Source of the DNA: Dryococelus australis
Lineage: Eukaryota > Arthropoda > Insecta > Phasmatodea > Phasmatidae
Assembly (NCBI GenBank): GCA_029891345.1
Contig: CM057006.1
Location: 45,667,056 to 45,731,055 of the forward strand
DNA: 64,000 nucleotides
Direction of reading: 5' to 3'
Shown here: in pieces, positions 47,518-58,330 of the stretch
Layout of the letters: the number at the start of each line of letters is the position of its first letter
How positions within the stretch are numbered: the stretch's first letter is position 1
The notes under the pieces: model-generated
What the model was told of the DNA's origin: nothing
What the model saw: only the letters and a program-made list of their open reading frames with translations
The model's database searches: none
Translations under genes and position numbers: made by a program

Positions 47518-48532
47518 CTGAAAGTAAAATAAACTTATTAAGTAATTGCTGTTCAAAGTATAGAAAAATAAATACTTTATAGGACACAATGATATTGATT
47601 GCTGGTTTTACCAACACAAAATAAGACAGGGAGTAAACATGCTCAGGATGGTAAAAATGAGTTGTGGTCACCTGATTTAACAGACCAATCAAAATTAGTT
47701 ACAAAGAGTGAAAATTACATTTTCCTTTCCCCTTAAATGTTGTGTTGTAATCTGTTTAAATTCTGTACATTTTGTGACTGCTTTTATTAATTACAGCCAA
47801 ATCTCAGCAAAATTACCCCAGTAATACAGATTCCCTCAAAGAAAAGACCCTATTTTGGGGAACTGTATACACAACTTGGATAAAAAATTGAAAAATTTGA
47901 AGGAAATAGACAGAAAACTAGGCTTGTTGTGTTTATTTTTGTCGCTGAACATTTCAATTCTCTTTGCCCCTCCTGTACAACTCGGAAGAGGGTAAGATTA
48001 AAAATGAACAACATCCCAGTAGCACCCGACTGTCCACCCCTTCATTCAAGGTCACCAATGGTTACCTACATGTGCCTGCCATTACTTGCATTACACGCTA
48101 AAGTTGCATAAACCAGAGATTGCCCTTTGAGAACACACAATAATAAAAATGCTGAACTGAAATGCTGAACGGAGAAAATAAGACTATCTTTGATGATACG
48201 GTAGTATAAATTACAAGTTATCTTTCCATATGTGAAGGTTATTAGGACGAAAGGCGAGGAAAAAACTGTGTGGGTATTAGAAATAAAACATTATACATCT
48301 ATTTGTTTTTTTTTTTTTTTTAAGTTCTTTTTCAACGATTCAAATACTAGGAAACCAATGTTCCCAGCTTGGATAGACACAAAGGTGCCATTAAACGTCT
48401 TTCATAAATAAGAAAAATTAGAAGCTAAAAAATGTGCATGATATAGCAAAAGGAGAACAGGAAATTAAGATGATTTTCCAGCATCTGATGGAGGCGGAGT
48501 AAATTGATATTTGTAGTACAGAAGAACCTTAA

Positions 48533-49090
48533 AACTGCAGACATGAACACACATTACTATCATTATTGGCACAGAAAAAGGGCCGCAAATTGGCCTAGGA
48601 TGCAGCACCAGAGATGTTTTGTTTACAGTTTGCTAGGAAATAAGAAATGCAAAGAAACAATAATACAACAAAGAGGGATATTCCGATTAAAATTATTTTT
48701 CAGAACTGCAGATATGAATACAGATTACTATCAAATTAGCATAAAAACAGGGTCGCAAAACTGGCCTATGAAGCTGCACCCAATAATACATTTTGTTTAC
48801 AGTTTACTAGAAAATATGACATTATTCATTTAAAAAATATTTTTTAATGGAGACATTTTTCCATTAAAATTAATCCTCACAACTGCAAATACACATATGT
48901 GATCACAACTTACCATCAAAATTAACATAAAACTGGGCCATGAACTTTACTACAGTGTGATGCCTACAGAGAGAGTTTTTTTTAGTTAGAGTTGGCTACA
49001 AAATAATTTATTCATTAACTAAATAATATTTTTAAAAGTAGGCATTATTCTTCAGAACTACAGATTACCCTCAAAATACAAATGATCTTA
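48533..49090. repeat. Satellite-like tandem repeat, period 171-177 bp, about 3.2 units
   Basis: The unit start 'aactgcag' (or 'aactgcaaa', 'aactacag') recurs at 48533, 48704, 48881 and 49056. Each unit continues with a 'gattactatcaaatta'-like segment, 'aaaacagggtcgcaaaactg', 'gttttgtttacagtttgcta' and an AT-rich end. Adjacent units differ considerably, so the array is old. It sits in the intron between the exons at 50825 and 47517. Confidence 0.82.
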
Positions 49091-49109
49091 CTTGTAAAAC
49101 CTAAGTTCT

Positions 49110-49740
49110 TTCCACCACAGCAGTTATGTCAATGAAGTAAAAAATGTTCGTAAACAAATGCTATGAATCCAATTCACACATTATTTTCACCTTTTAACTT
49201 ATATTTTATCTCATGGTACGCACTGAAAGTGTGATGTTAGCTAACTTCAGTCCAGTACTCATGTAGGAGCCTATAGCTGAGGCGGTTTATTTTATTTTGA
49301 AAAGAGAGGAGGGGTGCAACTTTTGCTCATACTGGAATAACATTAAAATTATATAATAACTTGGAAAGTGTTAGCTCTACTGAAAGAATAAAATGTGATA
49401 ACGATGTAATTGTTCTTACAGATGTGAGTAATAAACACATTCTGTAAGTAAACTTTTTAGTGAAGTAACCATACACTTATAGTTTCTATAAATTAAAATG
49501 TTATTTTTATACCGCAAAAGAAAGAATTAAAAGGGCATTTTATTTACGATACGTACATTTCAAACATCCCAATAACTGTTTTGAAATAAATCAATATTTA
49601 TAACAAACACAAACTTACTTTTTGTACTCCTAATTGCATCTCCTGAACGTGTGACAATCCGTGGATGATTAGTTCACTAACATCACGTTTGTCTGGCACT
49701 GATACAAAATAATTTTACTGGAGAATTCTTAATGTTTCCC
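49110..49740. repeat. Dispersed repeat, copy 2 (partner at 4.6-5.5 kb)
   Basis: It shares its order of motifs with 4600-5470. On the minus strand, after 'ttttgtatcag', one frame reads 'VPDKRDVSELIIHGLSHVQ' and 'EMQLGVQK' up to a GTAAGTTTG donor-like site near 49619. That looks like an exon, but its phase does not fit between the neighbouring TPR exons. Copy 1 has a stop in the corresponding frame. Its identity is unknown. Confidence 0.6.
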
Positions 49741-50511
49741 TAAATCAACTGACTAGGTCATGTTTGAGTTAGCACTTTTAGTTAGGGTCATGTTCCTCGA
49801 ATTAGTCAAAAAAATGATAGCATTAGCGTAACTGTAAAAATGTTGTGCAAAATGGTGAAGGGATTTATTTTCATGAACTGAAACTGTTTTTGTAGCTAGC
49901 ACAAACTCAATTAGAATGTAATTTATCAGCCAACTGGCTGCTAATTCTATATTTCCCACCTACATGTAATTTCTCTGCATCATCAAAAAATATTTAAAAA
50001 TACATCTTTATGTATAAAATTTGAGCTTGCCAAAAGTCTTTTAGTCAAAAATTTGTACCATAAATATGTACTACTTCAACATGTTACTTGCACACATCAC
50101 TGCTATAGTGCAACTCAAATTCAATTACTAAAACTAAGAGAACCACTAGATATTACCTGGGTTTATATACTCTCATCCTTGAAGGTAAGTACTATGCTAT
50201 AATAAAAACGATTTTCAAAATAGTTTTTAAATTTTATAAAAAAAAAAAAAAATTTATATCAAAACACTAAACACAAGCAACTCGTTAAAATTGAGTGTTT
50301 CTAATCAACTATTTTAACAAAGGTATGACTTACATTACAAACTGAAATGAACATACTATGTCCCATATACAGTAATTTAAAAAAAATTGTAAATATAATC
50401 TTTAGCCAATTACCTATTATCTACATTCCAAATTTCTGGCGGTCACACCCTTCGCCATCAAATAGCAACAAAAAGAAAAAAAATGAGATGAGAGTTTAAA
50501 ATGTGACTCAA

Positions 50512-50662
50512 TCTCAGAAAAGGTACCTTAGGGTGAAAAACCATTTTTGAGTTTTGGGCTGTTTGTATTTCCACTAAGAATTCAATGAAATAAGTTGCAC
50601 CCTTGTAGAATTTACACTCTCAGTGTAAAACATTTCTTTTTACCCTAAGATACCTTTCTGAG
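50512..50662. mobile_element. MITE-like inverted repeat, about 150 bp
   Basis: 'tctcagaaaaggtaccttag' plus 'ggtgaaaa' on the left is mirrored by 'ttttaccctaagataccttt' plus 'ctgaga' on the right. The interior is non-coding and not itself palindromic. It lies 160 bp from the TPR exon at 50825. Confidence 0.78.
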
Positions 50663-50824
50663 AATGCATCACAAAAATGGTTAAGTCCCATTATTTGAGG
50701 AATTTCCCAAATATTTGCTTAAATTACACAAATAATTATTTTCAATTGACATTTCTGTTGACATCTTTTGTGGATATTGTATTTTTAGTATAAAAAAATG
50801 TTTAGTATAAACAAGTAAACTTAC

Positions 50825-50984
50825 CTCACTTGATTTAACAGCCAACTGACTCTTCAAGGCTTCTTGCTCAGTTTTGCTCTCATCTTTTGCTATAGCCAGC
50901 TCAGTTGTAAGGTTGTCAATTTCAGCCTGCAGACGTCTAATTTCTTTTGACGAGTTTTCCCATTCTGTCTGTGTTTCAGCCAAC
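50825..50984 (-). CDS. Tpr: TPR/Megator-like protein, internal exon
   Basis: This is a 160-nt exon lying 9.8 kb downstream of the previous one. The acceptor is 'gaag|G' with a weak pyrimidine tract, and the donor is 'AGTGAG|GTAAGT'. The first base completes an Arg codon with the upstream exon. The remaining 53 codons are open, beginning 'LAETQTEWENSSKEIRRLQ' and ending 'AVKSSE' on a codon boundary. The sequence is coiled coil with a Leu/Ile heptad pattern and aligns by position with the N-terminal coiled coil of animal TPR. The adjoining 3.3-kb intron holds a tandem repeat of about 175 bp and one copy of a dispersed repeat. Confidence 0.85.
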
Positions 50985-51639
50985 CTTCAACAAGTGGAAA
51001 ATTAAGTTATGTCACAACTTTGTGTTACACGACAACTCCCAGAGTGCCAATATTTAAACATCCCCAACTTTCTCACAAATACATTAAGCACATAGTATTA
51101 ATAAAAAGTTACCATCCCAGGTTGCCAGCACATCTTTAATAAGTTAAAGTCCGGTACACAAGCCATAATTCTCTAATTAAATTTTGCATAAGTTAAGTTA
51201 CTCATGTGGTGTCAAACTTTTCAATACTTTCTGATAATCTTGAGAATTTAAAATTACTTATATACAACGCAGGATAAAATATTTAAAAATGTACTTCTGT
51301 TGTAATTTGCCTTAATGGTTCCTCTATTTAACACGGATGGCTCTGCCCCTCTCTTCCCATGCAAGATTTTGACTTGTTTCCGTAAGCGAAGTAACAATTG
51401 CTTTTGCTGTGCCAAGAGCCACTCTCCTTGTCATAATACCAAAGAAGCTGTGGCCTACTCAGATGGGTGGATGGACAGTTCTCTGACTGCAATAAGTGAT
51501 GAAGTGAATGAGAGTACACATTTTAGGTCCTCTCATACTGACTAACCAACATCTGTTCTGACCATGCAGTCTTCTCCTATCAGGCACAGTGAATGAGGAG
51601 TCATCCAACTGGGCATCACAACCACATCCAGATCCACAG

Positions 51640-51930
51640 AGTTTGACATCGCACAGTTCATATCATATATACATAATGCAATAGACAACAGCAAAAATAT
51701 GATTTGAATATTTCTTGATTTGTCCAACGTTTTTGATTCAGTGGATCACAACAAACTTTTAGAAATTGTTTATTTTGAGGTTCGGAGACAATTAATACGT
51801 TTTTGTGGACATGATCTCTTAAGACTTAAATCAACCATTCTTTGGTTAATCAATACAATGTTTAAATGTATACAGATGCATCTGCAACACTTTTCTAGTA
51901 ATGGACATATTTCTAGTCTAGATTCGTAAT
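51640..51930 (+). pseudogene. Non-LTR retrotransposon reverse transcriptase scrap
   Basis: After an in-frame TGA, 'IFLDLSNVFDSVDHNKLLEI' matches the RT block A of jockey/CR1-type LINEs (family 'FLDLSKAFD.VDH..LL'). Upstream in frame, 'FISYIHNAIDNSKNMI' fits the preceding 'I..A...K' segment. Downstream conservation fades within about 60 codons. Only a small internal piece of the polymerase remains. Confidence 0.6.
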
Positions 51931-54900
51931 ACTAAATATTTTGAGATAACAAGTCTCCAAAAACAGCTACATATATGGTGTATATTCATGGCATATTACA
52001 CTCTGCCAAGAACAAGTATTTGAAACATACAGCCCAAAACTATCATAATCCATAAGTAGGCTTGGCAGGCGAGTTATAGCAATTCAAAAATATTTCGGTA
52101 GACCATTCAATAATGCTCTATTTTCGCTTGTACTGCGGCAGTCACATATCTTTCCCAACACTATTTACTACATCTTTGATGTCTGTCACGATTCGAATCA
52201 GGACATGTAACTGGAAGAATGCACCCCAGTTTAGTTGTAACAGAAGTGTCGACTTTTCCATTCCTAACATGATAATAGTAAATAATCGTTGCAGTTGTTG
52301 GAAGTGTTCTAATTTTTACATGGTTGAGTTTGTAAAGAGAAATCATTAGATATCTAGTATATTGCTTTTGGTGAAAACAAATAACACAGTACCAACTCTT
52401 TTTCAGTTTGGACACAATTTAGTAAACTTATTTTCATTTAATTTAGTTTAATTGAAATAAAATTACACATTAATTTTCAGTCTCATTTTTTATTAAAGAA
52501 TTTGTAGCACAGATTATTAGCTGATCATTACTAACGTACTGACCCGCTTGATGAAATGACTGAGCTGTCCTGCACACGCATATTTCTCACTGTGACGCGT
52601 TGAAAAGACAGTGAGCGTGTTTCCCTCACTGCAGGTAGGCTTGATGTCAAGCGAAGAGCGATGGGTGGTGCCGAGATAGGCGTGATGGGGAAGAAGTGCA
52701 GCAGAAAGTGGTACACTTGCACCTAAAATATTGTTGGTGAACAAAATACAGACTTGCTATTTCAAAATATGTCCTTAATTCAACACTGTGACCGACTTCA
52801 CACGAGTGCAGTGTGACTGCAGAGGTAGGACATTTCATATATACAAATCTTGTATATTACATATGTATATTACCATGTATAATATATTTAAATTGCATGA
52901 ATGTACTGACGCACTCTCTCTCCTTTTCCTTCTTCTTCTCCTCTCCCTCTCTCACGAGTCTACTTCCTGTTCTTCCCCTTCCTAGCTAAGGGGGAAGGGG
53001 GAAAGGAGAAAAGAATGAGGGGGGAGCTCTAAAGTTTAATTGAAAGTGCTCATTTCCCTCCAGTCAGATGTAAGGAAGCCTTCAGTGGTGAATCAAAGTT
53101 TGATGGGTGTTTTGCCTGGTGGGTTGGGGTTTGGCCCACGTTGGGGCCTTGCTGAGGTACCGCTTAACAGAAGGGTGATGGGGAGTCGGAGGGGAATCAA
53201 ACCCCAGGGTGAGCTTGACTGTGAATGTCTCCCTCCAAGGGAGCACAACCTTGCTCACCATGAAGTCTGTCAAAATCCGGGATGCTGCCAGATGTCCAAA
53301 GTAAATTAAACAATGCCTTCTGAAAAATAAGGTCGGCATACACAAAATTTAATGAATGGATACTCCTTCAGATGCTTCCTACTCAGCGACCTGTTTGCAA
53401 TATAAACACCCAAGGGGAGATGGTCTTGTAGGCTTGCGCAATGGAACGTATGTGTGGGGCGGGGAAGCGATCTGGTATTTCGGTACAGTTGGAGGTGGAA
53501 TAGTGATTCTAACTACCTTCCCAGTGGTGGTGCAGATGATACATGTTGTTACGGGTGGACGAACGACGGCCGAAGTTGGGGTAGGTGGTTTTGCTACAGT
53601 TATGGGCTTTGGTAGATAGTAGTAGTTTACAAATTCATAACTAGGCCAGAGCCAGCAGATATCCAGCCCAGAGTCGAGTTGAGACTCGTGAACACACTCT
53701 ATTAGGGGAGAGATGGGGTGTGGTCCTGGTACAGTGACTTCCGGCACTTGTGACGAGGGTGAATTATCTGGGACTGTGTTGTCTAACTGGGGGTTGTTGG
53801 AACTAGATAATTATATTTGGAGGGCCCGTCGGACCTGGCAACATAGTCGGTTGGGGCATCTACCTCAATTCTTCATCATGAGGATACTGAGTCAAGAATG
53901 CTAACAAAACTCTCTTACAATAAAATATACTAGGCTGCTCTCTCACTACATCACAAAACTCACGCCTCCCCTAGCCGTCAATTGATAGTCCTCTGGGAAT
54001 GACTTCTCAGTCACTAGGAGGCCCTACCGATGAGAACAACGGGCTAGAGTTGGAGTGCGTCAGCAGGCAAACATGGGTGTTCCAAACTCACCCAGGTATC
54101 ATTTGCAGACTAGAGATCTTTGCAGACCCAGTGATACTGAGGAACTCGGCCTATTCACACTTCTTCAGCAGAGAGAACTTTAAATTTATGTTCAGCCAAA
54201 TTATTTAAGGTAAGTTTACGTGAAAAGAATGGGTAAAAGGTAAAATTGAAAAATATAACAATATTGAATATTTTTATGAAGCATTTATTTATGCTTTGAG
54301 AAAACACTGGGGAAGTCGATTATTTTATATAATAGTTAAGTCATTATTTAATCCACTTGATGCCAGGTGAAGGCAAACCTGGTTATTAGTTTCCTAACGT
54401 TTAGTCTAGAATTCAAAATTCCATCGCTTTTAACAGTGAGGTACTTAGACTGAGATGTGAATTAGGACGTCACGACGGCCTGCTACCACGGAGTCAAGGA
54501 AGACAGGGGTAGTGGGTGAAGGGTGCGGACGTTACGGTTACCTCTGGAGCACTTGCTACTGGAGCTGGAGTGAGCTTTTGCAAGCTGCAGGTTGGGAGAG
54601 GTGGTGGTCTTCTCAGACCCAGGAGAGCCCACTGACCATTGTGGTAGGTGGGCCGATTAACTCTGGCAAGATTGTTTAGGAAGTTTCTCATAGTCCAAAT
54701 TTCATCTAGGTGGCTCTCCCACAGTTGCGGGGGTTGTAAGCCTCTTGACACAGGGTCTGGTTGTCTTCGGTAGCAGGCGGCATTGCACTTGCACATTTCT
54801 TATCGCCTTCGATGGAGGCTGACGACAAGTTTATCTCCTCTGCCCGAGGCTCGGCGACTGTGACTTACTGGGTGCAGGAAACCATGCATATTATTGTTAC

Positions 54901-55499
54901 ATGCAACTTCTCATTTTTTCCCCTTGCCCTCCACCATAAGTGTGCGAAAGTCTCAAATGCATCACCGGTAACTGGAGAAGCTCACACAGAATTACAAATG
55001 TGCTGCTACGTAACATGTGCTACAATAAGGCTATTGGGACTTATGCCACTCCCATCCCTGGAAGAATGAATTTCTTGGGGTAGTCACTGCGCAAAATTTC
55101 TGGTGATCATTCCACTTTCCCCTCAGTGCAACAAGGAGTGTAAACAAACTTCTGGGTCAGGACAACTGAGCTATATTAGACATTGTGTGCCTCTATGTGG
55201 GGAGTCTTGAATCAGGACGCCCATTAGCGCCAGATGTGATGTACCATCAGAACAACAAGTGATGACAGCGACCATCAGGAGTATGGAGAGTGGCCGGCTG
55301 GACTGGGAAAGTGGGACTAGATGCACGAGTGGCAGACATTTGGAATGGTGTTAATGTACGGCAGTGGTCATTTTTGCTGTATATGTGTAACTAATAAGTG
55401 ATGATTAAGTGATGGAACTAGTATAAAAGCAGTGATACGGACTTTTAATTATAATTGAGATTGGCATTAAATATTGCCCTCAATGTTAGGATACTAAGC
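51931..55499. other. Unassigned intron sequence, partly GC-rich
   Basis: Nothing here is recognised with confidence. 53040-53300 has a B-box-like 'ggtttgattcccc' on the minus strand (near 53195) and may be a SINE fragment. Minus-strand frames at 53379-53744 (121 codons) and 54494-54793 (100 codons) share an 'EVTV' plus Pro-rich segment but match no family I know. Confidence 0.4.
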
Positions 55500-55652
55500 G
55501 AAATGGTAGAGATAGACTGTTTAATGCCGTAAAAACAGCTGTGTTATTTTATACAACATTGTAAATAAATTAAAAAATAAATTTAACTCCTTTATTTTTA
55601 CTAAAATCTCTATTCCTCACGAGCTCTAATACACTCCTGGCAACTTATAACA
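55500..55652 (+). repeat. Possible solo LTR, 3' end of copy B
   Basis: From 'ggtagagatagactg' through 'gtaaataaatt', 'cctttatttttactaa', 'tctctattcctcacgagc' to 'cttataaca', this matches 7830-7979. It has the same polyadenylation-type signal and terminal ACA. The left limit is unresolved. The two copies are too diverged, and the spacing too large, for them to be the LTRs of one element with confidence. Confidence 0.45.
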
Positions 55653-56280
55653 TTATATTACACATGTATAAATGTATAAAGCTTGGAAAAAAATTTATGC
55701 AATAAAATTTTTCATTTTTAATTCTATATTACTTCTCCATTGCAGGTTCACGTCAAGGAAACTGACTACATTGAAACAAACTACGTACAGTAAACTCTCG
55801 CCAATCCATGCCTCGAGAACCCGGGGTACCCAGAAATAAGTGGTATTTCCGAAGCGATGTAATTTTAAACTGTTTTGATGTGTCATGTTATGCCATACAG
55901 TGCGTAAGGTGTTTTGAAATTTGTGCTGTGCTGTATCATGCTGCCAGTGCCGGCCGCCGAATGATACCAGCCGGGAATGCCCAAGGTCACATTGACATCA
56001 ATACCGCTGGCCAGCTGACTCCATCTCCGCTGTTTGTTAGGTTGTCAGAAATGGCAGATTTTGTTGACAAAATTATCACGTTACCCGATTTTGTATACAA
56101 AAGTAATTACGTATTTGGTAATTTGGTATTTCGTATTTTGTATCTAGCGCATGTTGGAAAAAAATACAAAATGACAAAATTTGCACCCTGTTGGTTTTGA
56201 CCAAAACACATATGTGAATATATAATTAAAACATATTTAAAAAAAATAACTGTTCATAAAATATGGTAGGCATGTTTTAA

Positions 56281-56377
56281 AAAGTAAGTAAGTAAGTAAG
56301 TAAATAAATAAATAAGTAAGTAAGTAAATAAGTAAGTAAGTAAGTAAATAAGTAAGTAAATAAGTAAGTAAGTAAGT
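56281..56377. repeat. (AAGT)n/(AAAT)n microsatellite
   Basis: About 24 tetranucleotide units, mainly AAGT with interspersed AAAT. Confidence 0.95.
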
Positions 56378-57228
56378 GCTGTGCTTTGTTTATGTAATTC
56401 GCAACAAACATTTTTTTAAGTTATTGCATAATTTATAATTTTCTTATTTATTATCATATTCACAGCATTCCAGTGATGCTTGTAGAAATATTACACCTTT
56501 TTTAAGCACTAAACTGAGATAAAAAACAGTTTCAACTGTTAATGTAAAAATTTGATGCGAGTGCTGAACAAGTGACTGTCGACAACATCCAAATTTAAAA
56601 CTACGAAATGACAAATTACAAAATAACGAATTTGTCATTTCGGGCACGGCCTCAAGTGTTGTAACATTGCAATGATGCCGCCTTTGTGTGTTTATGGTGT
56701 ATGTAACAGACCTATTGGAACATTTTTTATCTTAAAATATTATTTTTTATGGCCTTTTTCATGATGTGCAGTGTTTCTACTAGCGAGTATACATTTAATA
56801 TATTTTTATAACTATTGAACATAACTTATTATTTTGCAGTGCACTGTAGTTTCTGGGCAGTGTGTACAGAAGAAGCAGTTGTTTCCGAGTCGCCATTCTC
56901 TGACAGTTGACAGGTTGTTTACTTACACACGGCATGCTGCCGGTGTTTCTGCTGTATTTATACAAGGCGGCCAAAGTAATTTGCATTGTCACAGTATTTC
57001 GCGTAGTAAGGCCTGTATTTCAATGTATATCCGACATGGGATTGCATCAGCTTACCTAAGAGACACATTTTGAGGGCTTTGCAGAACTTTTGTTTGTTAT
57101 GAAAATAGGCTTTAATAATTGACAATAACATTTTCAAAAATCCGGTGGTTACGAATCCCCGAGAACTATGGACTGGTAAGATTTTACTGTACTTGTTTAA
57201 TTCTTCCTGTTCTGACTTAACATACAAT

Positions 57229-58330
57229 ATCTGATCAAAAGTCTTCGGACACTCATCTGAAACTGTCCTACAAGTGTTCCGTGGATATAATGCGAAACTG
57301 TCCTCTAGCATCCCTCAGATATATTGCTCAGTAGCAGACATTAATATGGGGTGGGTCACCCTTGGCCTTTATTACAGCTCTAACCATGTAAGGGAGACAG
57401 TCAATCAGGTGTTAGAATGTTTCCAGAGGAATGACAGATCACACTTCCTGAATCACTATAGCAAGTGTAACAAATGATGTGGGTTGTTGGGGTCTGGCGT
57501 GCAACTGCCATTTCAGTTCATACCAGAGGCGTTCAATGTAACTGAGATCGGGGCTCTGAGCTGGCCAGTCCTACTGTCAACAAACCACTCCTAAACAGAC
57601 AATGCTTTATGGCAGGGACCATGTCATGCTGAAAAACACAATTACCTTCAAACTGGTCTTCTACCATACACAACAAGCAGGTCAAAGTGTCCTGATAGCC
57701 TATAATATTACAAGAAGACCAAGCCCCTTCCATGAAAAACACCCCCACTCTAGTCACTCCAACTCTACTGAATCACGTCGCATTTACCTGGCATTTGCCA
57801 AACCCAAATGCTCCCATCGGACTGCCACATGGTATAGAATAATTCATCACTCCCAATCATGCATCTCCAGTCATTCACATTCCAGTGGCAATGCTCTTTA
57901 CACCACTGAAAGCAATGCTTTGTGTTCACAGACAAAATGTGCAATTTGTGGGCAGATGTCCGAGTACTGAACCCTGTCCTCATAACTTCAGACACACAGT
58001 CATGGTGCTAGCTGCACAATTAGTGACATTGCGGAATTCACGGATAATGGAATTACACGGTGAAATGCTTCAATGCTCGACTGTCCCTGTCTGTCAACAC
58101 ATATGGCCTACCCTGCCATGGTTTTTGCACCTTCTTGTTTCCACTCCACAATCATATCCCCAAAGGTCGAACTAAATAAATAACCTGAGATGGGTGGAAC
58201 TGGCCCTGGCAGATTGCTTACTGATGTAGAAACCAATAACTTCACCAAGTTTGAAACCACTGAGTACACTAGCTCCACCCGCACTGACCAACAATGATGA
58301 GCCCTCTGCCTCCTTTTATAGCGGTAGTGA
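57229..58330 (-). pseudogene. Tc1-like element with degenerate transposase
   Basis: The left terminal sequence 'tatctgatcaaaagtcttcg' plus 'gacac' at about 57229 is the type found on insect Tc1-like elements. On the minus strand the transposase reads 'HCFQWCKEHCHWNVNDW' and 'MIGSDELFYTMWQSDGSIWV' (first catalytic Asp). After a shift comes 'EDQFEGNCVFQHDMVPAIK' (second Asp), then a region whose frames give 'WPAQSPDLSYIERLWYELK' (third acidic residue). The N-terminal DNA-binding part is only faint up to about 58300. No right terminal repeat is visible, so that end is lost or decayed. Confidence 0.85.

Noticed and set aside
49619-49700. Candidate additional TPR exon
   Set aside because: Flanking TPR exons end and begin on codon boundaries. 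In that phase this tract meets a stop within ten codons, and it recurs in a dispersed repeat.
53379-54796. Two Pro/Val-rich minus-strand open frames as a possible gene
   Set aside because: They are in separate frames, have no convincing splice pair between them and match no family I know. They are kept only as unassigned sequence.
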